Below, piece by piece: positions 11,761 to 21,172 of a DNA stretch of 64,000 nucleotides (position 1 is its first letter; each line of letters begins with the position of its first letter). Origin of the DNA: Camellia lanceoleosa (lineage: Eukaryota > Streptophyta > Magnoliopsida > Ericales > Theaceae); assembly GCA_025200525.1 (NCBI GenBank), contig CM045762.1, positions 83,295,893 to 83,359,892 on the forward strand. The letters run 5' to 3'. Both the position numbers and the translations under genes were made by a program. The notes below the pieces were generated by a model that ran no database searches, had not been told where the DNA came from, and was given only the letters and a program-made list of their open reading frames with translations.

Positions 11761-14475
11761 GAAAAGTCTAGAAGGGAGGTTAAAGCTAAGTTGTGGAAAC
11801 TATACAGAATGGTAGAATGGATTTGTCATAAAAAATCCAGATTGAATTGGGCTATCAATGGAGACAAAAACAGTAGGTTTTTTCATGTGGTTGCAAGTTC
11901 TCGGCAGAATAGAAATCTCATCAACTCTATTTCAGTAAATGGAGTATCCATTGAGGATCCTACTGGAGTTAGGCAACAAGTTCTTTTTCACTTTAAGGCC
12001 CAATTCTCTGAATCTTGGGTTAGGAGGCCTTCTTTGTCAGGGGTTTTTAACACCATTGAACCGGAACATGTCTCTCAACATCTGATAGCTGAGTTCAGTG
12101 CAGCAGAGGTACTTGCAGCAATTAAAGACTGCAACAATAACAAAGCTCCAGGCCCTGATGGGTTCAACCTGCTGTGTTATTAGAAATTCTGGAAGGTTAT
12201 GAAGTTGGACATAATGCAATTTTTCAAAGAGTTTCATGCAAATAGTAGGCTTGCGTATGGCATCAATAGCTCATTTATCACCCTTATTCCCAAGGTGGAC
12301 AACCCTATTGGTCTATCTGATTATAGACCCATCAGTCTGGTGGCATCTATTTACAAAATATTGGCTAAGGTCCTAGCATTCAAATTAAAGTCAGTGCTCC
12401 CTTCAATCATTGGTGAAACACAGACAGCATTCTTGAGAGGGAGAAATATTCTGGATGGGGTGTTTATTGCTAATGAAGTAGTGGATGGCTGGAGGAAGGC
12501 CAAAAAACAAGGGTTGATTCTCAAACTGGATTTCGAGAAAGCTTTTGACTCTGTCAACTAGGAATTTTTATTTTCTTTGATGGCCAATTTTGGTTTAGGG
12601 GATAAATGGATCACTTGGATAAAGACCTGTGTTTCTACAGCTAGAATCTCCATTCTAGTGAATGGCTCCCCAACTGAGGAATTTTCACCCCATAGGGGCC
12701 TTCGTCAGGGTGACTCGCTCTCTCCTTTTCTATTCAATATTGTGGCGGAAGGTCTCAACATTCTTCTAGTCAGAGCCCTCAATCTTGGTATTCTCAAAGG
12801 GGTAGTTGTTGGGTCCAATAATGTTATTATTTCACATTTACAATTTGCCGATGATTCAATCCTCTTTTGTGAAGCTGACAGTGATCAATTGGTATCCATT
12901 AAAAGGGTTCTACGATACTTTGAAGTATTATCTGGTCTCAAAATTAACTACCATAAGAGTGTTGTGTGTGGTGTTGGTGTAGATGAAGGTTGTTTAAACA
13001 CCTTTGCTTCCCTTCTTAATTGCAAAGTGCAGAGTCTTTCATTAAAATTTCTGGGGTTGCCTTTAGGAGCAAATCCTGGAAGGAAATCTACTTGGAAGCC
13101 TGTAATTGAAAAAATCAAGGCTAGACTATCAGGTTGGAAGAGAAAACTGTTGTCCTTTGCTGGTAGATTAACATTAATCAAGTCTACTCTATCTAGTTTA
13201 CCTATTTACTTTCTTTCCATGTTTAAAATGCCTGAAGGAGTGGCTAAGGAAATAGAAAGGATAGAGGTTGCTTTCTTATGGGGCAGTAGTGATCTTAAAA
13301 GGAAGGTTCATTTAGTGAAATGGGAGGAGGTTACAAAGAGAATTGATCAAGGGGGACTAGGCATTAGAAGAGTCAGGGATGTTAATGTTTGTCTTCTTCT
13401 CAAATGGTGGTGGAAGTTTGGAACTCAAAACAATGCTCTCTGGAGATCAATTGTGTGCAGCAAATACAAAATTAACAACTCTTGTTGGCTTCCTCCTATG
13501 AATCCCTCATACAAGCACTCTAAAGTCTGGAGGGATATTCTCTCTCTTGGGGCTACCAATAGGCCTATCTTTAATTTCTTTGTGGACAAATGTGGCTTTA
13601 AGGTTGGGAATGGTACTAGAATCAGATTCTGGCTTGATAGGTGGTGTGGTGGCCTTTGTTTGAAATCTTCTTTTCCTCTCCTCTTTAACTTGTCAACTGA
13701 TAAGGAAGGTTCCCTTAATCATTATTTCGCAAGGAGGTCCAGTCCTTTTGTTTGGAATCTTCCCCATAGAAGAGAGCTTTATTCATGGGAATTGGTTGAA
13801 GAGGTGAGACTGAATGCTTTTTTATCCTCTGCTCCACATCTGTGTTTGGACTGTGAAGATTGCTTACTCTGGTGCACTAATTCTGGGCATAGCTTCTCTA
13901 TTTCTGCTCTCTATACTCACCACTCATCTCTCTGTGGCCCCCATCTCAAGGTTACCAAATTTGTTTGGAACTCATCTTTGCCCCCCAGAGTATCTTTTTT
14001 TACCTGGCTAGCCTGGAAATCTAGAATCAAATGTTTTGACTTTCTGCTCAAGATTGGTTCTCTGGACAGTAATGCTACGCCCCTCTGTCACTTTTGCAAC
14101 TCTGAGGTAGAAACTGCTTCTCATGTACTGCTGCACTGCTCTTTCTCTTGGTCAATCTGGTCATTAGTTATTGAGGAATGGGGCCTGCATTGGTGTATTC
14201 CTAGGACTGTTGATGGTCTGCTATATTGGTGGATGAGTTGGAAATTCTATAACTTTGACAGACAAATCTGGAGAGCAACCCCCTTAATTGTACTATGGTC
14301 TATTTGGAAACTCAGAAATGACTGTGTATTTTCAAATGCATAACCCTCTTCTTCAGGACTGCTAGAACTAATAAAATTCAGATCTGCCATTTGGCTCAAA
14401 GCTTCCATTAAGAGATTCCCATACTCTGTTGATGATCTTGTTTACAATTGGAGACAGATCAGGGGAGGAGTTTAG
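11761..14475 (+). pseudogene. LINE ORF2 remnant: reverse transcriptase and zf-RVT
   Basis: One frame is open from the truncation point to a TAG at 14473-14475 except for three stops: TAG 12181-12183, TAG 12559-12561 and TAA 14341-14343. The homology continues across each, so these are point nonsense mutations. Visible motifs: A-P-G-P-D-G-F near 12150; the D-Y-R-P-I-S-L block near 12320; motif A L-K-L-D-F-E-K-A-F-D near 12530; R-Q-G-D-S-L-S-P-F near 12710; the catalytic F-A-D-D at 12844-12855; and a C-terminal C-x2-C…H…C zinc module near 14085-14135 (C-H-F-C-N-S-E-V-E-T). The enzyme would copy LINE RNA at a nick in target DNA. This copy cannot make full-length protein. Confidence 0.88.
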
Positions 14476-14479
14476 TGCT

Positions 14480-14560
14480 CTGGATTCTGCTTAGAGCTAT
14501 CTGGGTTGATGCTGTCTGCTTAGAGCTATCTGGATTCTGCTTAGAGCTATCTGGGTTGAT
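14480..14560 (+). repeat. internal duplication in the LINE 3' UTR
   Basis: A 31-bp segment starting 'ctggattctgcttagagc' occurs at 14480-14510 and again at 14530-14560. A partial third copy ('ctgcttagagctatctgg') lies between them. No function assigned. Confidence 0.75.
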
Positions 14561-15288
14561 CCTGTTCTGCTGCTCCTATTCTGTATGCTGCTCTGTGCTG
14601 TCTAATGTGTTTATTATGCCTCTTTCTGATGTTGGTGTATTCTGTGTACAGTATTGGAGGTCAATTAGTTTTGGGAAGTATAAACCGCAAGCCACTTATT
14701 TCTGCAGACAGCTCAGTTCTGTGCTAGTCAGTTAGTTTTGAGGATTGTTGGTGTGTTCTGTGTTCATGTCTGCTGGTTTTTCTGGATACTGGTAGTTCTT
14801 TTTGGTATGTGTTGTTCTCCTTGGTTGCTTTGCAGTGGTTGCTCTTGGGTTGCTATGCCTAGTCCTGCTGCTAATCAGGATTGGCCTCAATTCATTTTGG
14901 CTTATCCTGCTCTAATTCACTTATGGTTCAATTGCTGTGTCGGGATTGGTCTACTTTCTCAGCTGTGGTAGTGTGGATTGGAGCTTCAATGCCCAGATGT
15001 TGATTCTCTTTCAGAACAAGATGGCTCCCTCTTTTGGTGATTTACCATTAGTGTAGATATTCTTTTTGTGTTGTTGTTGTTTGCTGTCTATTTGTCTCTA
15101 GCTTTTTGTGTTGCTGTTGGTTTCTCACCAACTGGCGCTTGGAGCTTCAGCTAGCTCCAAGCTCCACTTTATTGATGTAATGTATCATTTATGCTTACCT
15201 TCATCAATAAAGTTTTCTTTTGCAAAAAAAAAAAAAAAAAAACTGAATATGATCTTTGTTCATGTTTTTTTGTTATGGGAATAGATGT

Positions 15289-15743
15289 TCAAAAATAATC
15301 ATTTAAAAATTCAAATTTTTGCGACAGTCTTAAACGTCGCAAAAAGGTTTGCATATCATTGCAAAAGACCTTTTTGCGATGGAATAATGATGGGAAATGG
15401 GAGTGGCGGAAGAGGGTGTGACAAAAAGTATTTGCGACGGTTTAACTTGATGGGGAAAAAAAAAAAACTTTACTTTTAGTAATGATATTGGTTGCCATCG
15501 CCAAAAATTTTTTTAGCAATAGTATTTGACATTGCAAAAAATATTATTTGTGACGGTCTAAAATGTCGTCAAAAAGTAAAATTTAATTAATACCGTATTT
15601 GTGACAGTTTAGACCGTCACTAAAAATTTGAACTAATATGTATATGAGACAAGTTAACTCATTGCTAATAAAATGTAAGAAAATGATGATTATATTAACG
15701 ACGGTTTATTAAATTCTGTGTCTAAAGCTCCCTTTTCTAGTAG
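15289..15743. mobile_element. CACTA-like transposon end with subterminal repeats
   Basis: Many direct and inverted copies of a short motif lie close together: 'ttttgcgacagtcttaaacg', 'cgtcgcaaaaagg', 'tttgcgacggttta', 'tgtgacggtctaaaatgtcg', 'gtgacagtttagaccgtcac' and 'acgacggttta'. The right border 'cccttttctagtag' resembles the reversed CACTA terminus. Clustered subterminal repeats of this kind are typical of plant CACTA (En/Spm) elements. No transposase and no clear left terminus were found, so it is a fragment or a non-autonomous copy. Confidence 0.45.
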
Positions 15744-16724
15744 TCATGACTACTCAAATGAATCACATATATATTTGAAAAATTACGAAAAAATAACTGC
15801 TCAAAATGTTATTTTGTCTTTTTGAATTGCTTACTAAGTAATAAAAATGCCAAATCTCAATTTTAAAATATTATATTATTTTTTGAGTAAGACTTGTAGC
15901 ATGTTTCAAAGTCTACTAAATATTTTTGTTAATTTGCAAAAAAATAAAATTTATTGATGAACCCAAGTACAATATATAATGCTAAGACAAACATATTAAT
16001 AAAAATTGCAAGGGTTGAAATCATAATGTTTTGTAAATAGGAAAGACTATGGTACACATCTCTTAAAGGGTGTGTACCTAGGTACTTTATATCTAAAGAA
16101 ATAAATGTCATGATTTCATATTTTTAGATTCACAACTAATATATATATATATATATAAAGAAGTCATAACCAAATAACACATGAGGCATAATTAAAGATT
16201 TCATGATTCATAACTAAAATAAAGTCATAACTAAAGAAAAAAATTGATTATAATTAAGGAAAAAAATTGCATAATTTAAGGTTACATATGCAGGGAGTGT
16301 GTATAGTAGAATTTTCTTAATAATAATTAAAAAAAAAAAGTTAGTGACAAATTCCTTCTGTGAATAAAAAAAGAACATCAATAAAAAAAAATGTTGTGTG
16401 AAAAGCTTAGGGAGATAGATGTTAAATAATTATGGCCAAATTCGTCTTTTTATCAATTGATATGAAGGAGAAATTGTCCAGCGTTTTTGTATTCCACCAA
16501 CCCCATAAGATAGAATAATTCCACATATGAGAGACTAATGATCGAACTATTAGTACAAATGTAAAAAAAATAAAAATATGAACTATTATTCCATTCACTT
16601 TCCAAACCAAACAATGGACGAGTTGAGGTGGTGGACATAAAATCCAATCCGATGCATCAATCCTAACCAAAGTGCATTGGCATTAGTTTCATTACATGAG
16701 ATCTAAAAATGATAGATTGAGATC
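15744..16724. other. AT-rich intergenic DNA
   Basis: No gene is supported. A segment at about 16044-16310 ('tacacatctcttaaagggtg' near the left, 'gttacatatgcagggagtgt' near the right) looks like a diverged family G inverted repeat. Confidence 0.45.
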
Positions 16725-16950
16725 TCGTTTGGCAAGTGACTGTTTTAGCCTAAAAGTTAAAAAGTTACTAAAAAAATTAAAAAGTCAACAATTTATACCA
16801 AAACGTCAAAAATTCTCTTTTCTTTCTATTTTTTACACATTTTTTTGTAAAAAATCAAAAAGTCATCCCAAACATACCAGTTTTTTTTACCTCATATTTT
16901 AGTCAAAAAAATAAAAAAATTACTAAAATAACTTGTTCCCAAACAAGACC
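16725..16950 (+). repeat. MITE-like element (family B)
   Basis: The ends are 'ctcgtttggcaagtgac' and 'acttgttcccaaacaagacc', an inverted pair. The internal order (agtcaacaatttatacca, ttctcttttctttc, aaaaagtcatcccaaacata, cctcatattttagtcaaaaa) is shared with 49517-49743 and, inverted, with 58891-59115. Confidence 0.6.
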
Positions 16951-17103
16951 TGAGTACAAACTTAATTTTTAACATAACTTACACAATATTCGAACTCACT
17001 ACTTCAAAATTAATAGGGAGTTTTAATTGCTATATCAATAGTCCCTTAATGAAAAGTTTAAAAATATATAGTTTTGATATCATTTTAATTTGGGTAAATT
17101 ACA

Positions 17104-17281
17104 CTTTTTGACTTTTTACGAAAAGTTGTACAGAAAAGTAGAGAGGTGATGTGACTAGTTTTAGTTGGCTTTTTGACTTTTTGGCTAAAATAGCCACTCC
17201 CCAAAAAGCCAAAAAGCCAACTAAAACTAATCACATCACCTCTCTACTTTTCTGCACATCTTTTCGTAAAAAGTCAAAAAG
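17104..17281. repeat. 178-bp palindrome built from MITE sequence
   Basis: Two arms of about 81 bp (17104-17184 and 17201-17281) are near-perfect reverse complements around a 16-bp spacer, ctaaaatagccactcc. The outer sequence 'ctttttgactttttacgaaa' pairs with 'tttcgtaaaaagtcaaaaag'. The sequence just to the right (gttcccaaacgaggcct) is a family B/C terminus, so this is probably a rearranged, inverted-duplicated copy. Confidence 0.85.
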
Positions 17282-17312
17282 TTACTAAAATAGCATGTTC
17301 CCAAACGAGGCC

Positions 17313-17645
17313 TAATCTCCTTTGAAATTTCTAAAAAATATAATAAACTTCATGACTTTGACACAATTATATTGGATTCCCTTAAGATCTCAATTTATAA
17401 CAGTTAATTCATTTTTTATCAATAATTTATTAGTCATATGATTGAAGAAAATAAAAAAGATGATGGTATCACTTTTACACTACAATTTATATTTTTTCTT
17501 ATAAATTCTTGTGTTTCTAGATCATTTTACATTAGTTTCGATTCTTTTAACCATACTAAAAGGAAAGTTAGTATAATTATATCAAAACTATAAGACTTAT
17601 TATATTTTCTCCAAAACTTAAGGGAGGTCAGTATAATTTACCTTT
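17313..17645. repeat. MITE-like element (family D), diverged copy
   Basis: Its interior and right end ('gggaggtcagtataatttacc') match the next copy at 17660-17996: same order of 'tttgacacaattatattgg', 'tcaataatttattagtcata', 'atcatttta', 'atactaaaa'. The left end is eroded. Confidence 0.5.
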
Positions 17646-17659
17646 TTAAAAATAAAGAA

Positions 17660-17996
17660 GGTAAATTACACTGATCTCCCTTGAGATTTGGAGAAAATAA
17701 AGTAAGCCCCGCAATTTTGACATAATTACATTGAGCTTCCTTGTCATTTTAATTTATATAATACTTAACACCATTTTTATCAATAATATATTAGTTATAT
17801 GAATGAAACAAATGATGCTATCATCTCTTTTATACGAAAATGTATACTTTATCTTATTTATTTTTGTATCTTTGCAACATCTGCATTAGTTTTGGTTCAT
17901 TTAACCTTACTAAAACGGATATCAATATAATTATGTCAAAATTGTAAGATTTATTGTATTTTTCCAAACCTCATGGGAGGTCAGTGTAATTTACCC
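17660..17996. repeat. MITE-like element (family D)
   Basis: The left end 'ggtaaattacactgatctcc' and the right end 'ggaggtcagtgtaatttacc' are reverse complements, giving termini of about 25 bp with few mismatches. It lies in tandem with a diverged copy immediately to its left. Confidence 0.7.
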
Positions 17997-19397
17997 AATA
18001 AAAACAGTTGTATTTTAAAAATTCATAAAACAATTATATAAGTATTTTCAAAAAGATATGTGCTATTTTTATAAAATTACTCAAAATGGATTTTAAAAAT
18101 AATTTATAAAACAAGTATTTAGTATCACTTTTAATTTTCTATTTTGCAAGAACAAGCAAATAAAATTAATACCAAACTCATCATTATAAATATTAAAAAT
18201 GTTTGAGACTTACAAAAAGTTTTTATAATTTGACTCATAATGAAATGGTATAATAAATGTCATTTTTTAATTTGTTACACATTCAACGATGTAGGGCTTA
18301 ACTCCTTTACTACATTATTATAGATGAATTTATAAATTTAAGTGTGATTCTCTAATATTTCTTAATAAACATTAATCATTTTCTATACAATGATGCAATA
18401 TAATATGATACACCAATGCCTTTTTTACAATTATAAATCTATACCATGTATACTATATATTATTTAATATCAGCATCTTATTTGCAATGGACATTTTTGA
18501 ACCTATTTTATATATGGCTAGTGAGAGAAGAAATAGGGGCATTAGTAGTTATTCATATTCTTTTGTTGTTAGGAATACAAAATATTTTATCAAAGATTCT
18601 ACTAGACACTCACATGGGTGTAAAACTGACTCTTATATGAGTATTTAGTAAAAAATTTAATAAAATATTTAAAACTTCTAACAATTTTTAAATAAAAAAT
18701 AGTATATTGAGTCTATTGACACATGCATCATGTGTGTCTACAGGTAGACAAATCTCACGATAAGCAAAGGATATGTGTTATCTTAAGCTTGACCCAACCC
18801 GACATTGGGTCTAATACAAACATTCCAAGTCCGGTCTTAAGAAAAATTTCAAATCTCAAACCCGCCAACTTAGTCTAATAAATATGATTTATTAATTTTT
18901 TATTTTTTATTTTTGTCTTGAGTGGATGTTAAATTATTTCAATACTTTTATTTATTATTTAAATTTTGGAAGGTAAACAAAATTCAATAATAAAATAAAT
19001 ACTATTTTTAACAAATGTTTAAATTTAAGCCAAAAAAAGAAGTATATGTATACCTTTTTTTACTTTTATATTTTTTTGATTTTATTTTATAACTAAAACA
19101 ATATAAAATTACAATTGATATTTTATAAATGAGTAGGTTGGGTTAGACTAGAACCTTTATCCTAAATCCATCTAAATATTATAAATGAGCAAAAAATCTC
19201 AATTCTGCTCGACTTTATGAGCAAAATAATTTTTCGAAACCTAAAAATACTGACCTAAGCTGGGCTGAGCGAGTTGGGCAAACCATCGAGCTAACAGTTT
19301 ATAATTATTATAACACTTTTTAATAAATGAATATAAATAGGTGACGTTATCATTACATGTATATGGAATTTTCATACCATCTTTGTATGATATTATC
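17997..19397. other. AT-rich intergenic DNA
   Basis: No gene is supported. The part at about 18785-19290 has 'acccaacccgacattgggtc' near its left and 'gggttagactagaacc' and 'gggctgagcgagttgggc' near its right, a pattern like the family H elements; it may be an eroded copy. Confidence 0.45.
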
Positions 19398-19731
19398 TAA
19401 GGGGCTATTTGGGATAAATTAATAAAGATAAAAAGTCAAAAAATTATTAAAAAATTAAAAATCCTATACTATTCAAAGGTAGTTTGTGAGGGAAGTCACT
19501 AGGGCAAAATTATTATTTTGCCCTTTGAATTTAACTATTCAAAAAGTTAAAAAATTAAAAGTCAAAAAGTCAAAAGAGTGAAATGGCCATTTTAATTTTA
19601 CTACAATATTTTACTACACATATTTTCGTGAAAAATCAAAAAGTTATCCTAAACATACATCTTTCTTTCTTTACTTTTTTCGCTAAAAAGTCCAAAAGTG
19701 CACTTATATAGCACATCCTAAACAATCATTA
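19398..19731. repeat. possible MITE-like element (family J)
   Basis: It starts 'ggctatttgggataaattaa' and ends 'cacatcctaaacaatcatt', an imperfect inverted pair, with repeated 'aaaaagtcaaaa' phrases inside. It directly abuts another family J copy at 19732. Confidence 0.35.
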
Positions 19732-19865
19732 AGGGGTTATTTGGGATGATGTAAATAAGTGTATTTTTTGACTTTTAATGAAATATGGGTTAGATATGAG
19801 TTGGATTTAAAGTGATATGATAGAAAGATGATGTGACTTAAATAAAATCATATAACTTAAATAGG
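19732..19865. repeat. left part of a family J MITE split by the giant retroelement
   Basis: It begins 'aaggggttatttgggatgat' and runs without a right terminus into the LTR at 19866. A matching terminal sequence ('aaattatgacaaacaataccc' in inverted sense) appears at about 45444-45464, just past the 3' LTR. The retroelement therefore probably landed inside this MITE. Confidence 0.45.
19861..19865 (+). repeat. 5-bp target site duplication, left copy
   Basis: The sequence atagg immediately precedes the 5' LTR and is repeated exactly after the 3' LTR at 45419-45423. Five-base duplications are standard for Ty3/gypsy integration. Confidence 0.9.
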
Positions 19866-20692
19866 TGTAGACACCTCATTTTTGACCGACCTTAAGACTC
19901 AGACGTCACCGATTGAGTGCTTGGTGATGTTGCGTATTGTGCTCGTTCAGAAGTCTCAGAGTCGCGGCCGTGAGCCCTGCCTCCGGACTTCCGAACCCTC
20001 TTCGTGCCTTTTGCCTCGGCCATAACTGACTCGGTTTTCTCTGCTTTCTCCCGAGGGAAGAAGAGGTCCCGGTCCCGTAGAACATCTCTCAGTGGCCGTG
20101 GGCTACATTTCGTGGCAATAGGCCATTTTGCCCATTTCGGAGCCCGGTTCCTTGCTGAGTCAGCCGTTGCCTCGGTTCGATCGCCGACCATCTCCGATTG
20201 CTCCGATTTTTGGCATGCATCTTATTTACTCCCTTTTGAGGGACGCTGAGGTCTGAGAGACCCACTTCGTGGTCGAACACCACTTTCGTGCCTAATAGTT
20301 TTGGCCTCGAATCGCTGCTGCTTTACGAATATTCATTTTGCATCGGTTTTCGTTCATTTTTGGCAAAATTGCTTTTATCACCGTGAAGGTCACGAAGGGT
20401 GGAAGGCCAGCAATTGTTTCAAAGAACGATTATATTCCTCCGGCGCCCTCCGACGCCCGTTTTTCTCACTTCAAGCCAATGTTGACCACCCTAGGGTCAC
20501 TTTCTTCAGTCCTAACCCCCATATTTGTGTTGTAGGCACCTGGGAGGACACAAATATTATATGGCTGGCCATTAATTCCACTTGAACCTTTTGAACCCCT
20601 TTGAAAAATGGCTTGTTCTCTCTTCTGTTTCACAGTTGCCAATTTTGAACCACAGGGTCGTGTTGAGGGCACCTGGAAGGACACCAATATCT

Positions 20693-20793
20693 GGTGGCCG
20701 GCCAGAAATTCAATTTGACCATTTTGCCCCTTGGCCGGCCGGCCATGGGGGGTGGCCGGCCGGCCACCTGCAACTCTGAAAATTGGCCGGCCA
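20693..20793. promoter_or_regulatory. GGCCGGCC palindrome cluster in the 5' LTR
   Basis: Four GC-rich units sit within about 100 bp: near 20693, 20731-20747, 20752-20767 and 20783-20793. The third is the perfect 16-bp palindrome GTGGCCGGCCGGCCAC. It lies about 140 bp upstream of the TATA-like box. The same palindrome occurs in the 3' LTR and upstream of both antisense genes. A regulatory role is inferred from position only. Confidence 0.6.
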
Positions 20794-20927
20794 GCTTCCT
20801 CAGGGTGAGTACATTATAGCTATGCATTGTTTTTCCCTCCAAAACCTGTATCCGGAGGAAACTTTTTTGGAGGGAAACTTGATGCAATTTCCCTCCCCTT
20901 TGTCCCTCCTTTTCTCCCTCTCTTTGG

Positions 20928-20937
20928 TCCATATAAC
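20928..20937 (+). promoter_or_regulatory. TATA-like box of the LTR promoter
   Basis: The sequence 'tccatataaccag' is followed about 30-110 bp later by a C/T-rich leader with CAACACC and CACCACC runs, common in plant 5' leaders. It is kept in the 3' LTR near 42108-42117. It is the best core-promoter candidate in the LTR, but unproven. Confidence 0.4.
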
Positions 20938-21162
20938 CAGCTACAAAAACCTGGTTTTAGGGTTGACAAAAATTGCCTTAAGCCTTGTATACACATCCCC
21001 CTCCATCTCTCTCTTTCAAGCTCAAACACCAAGTCCTACACCTCATTTCTTCATCACCACCAAGCACCACCACCACTACTCCATTTCCAGCAACTTGAGG
21101 AGCTTTCCAGCAGCTAGGAGGCAGCATTTCTCAAGCCAAGAAGCATCCAAGGGTTGGTCTTC

Positions 21163-21172
21163 AAGGGTAAGT
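21163..21172 (+). promoter_or_regulatory. candidate leader splice donor in the LTR
   Basis: TCAAGG|GTAAGT is a near-ideal plant 5' splice site, roughly 200 bp after the presumed transcription start. It is identical in the 3' LTR (42347-42352). Because about 4 kb of ATG-containing LTR and leader follows before gag, a leader intron would make sense. The acceptor was not identified. Confidence 0.35.

Larger units (their letters stand above)
11755..15242 (+). mobile_element. 5'-truncated L1-type LINE
   Basis: A non-LTR retrotransposon of about 3.5 kb: the C-terminal part of ORF2 (reverse transcriptase and zf-RVT), a 3' UTR, an AATAAA at 15206-15211 and a poly-A tail at 15224-15242. ORF1 and the endonuclease part are missing, as expected for incomplete target-primed reverse transcription. 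'aactga' at about 11747 and again right after the tail could be a short, weak target duplication. It lies about 400 bp upstream of the MYB gene, transcribed away from it. Confidence 0.85.

Noticed and set aside
11747..15248. aactga as the LINE target duplication
   Set aside because: Only six bases match, next to the A-rich tail, so it may be chance; mentioned but not annotated.
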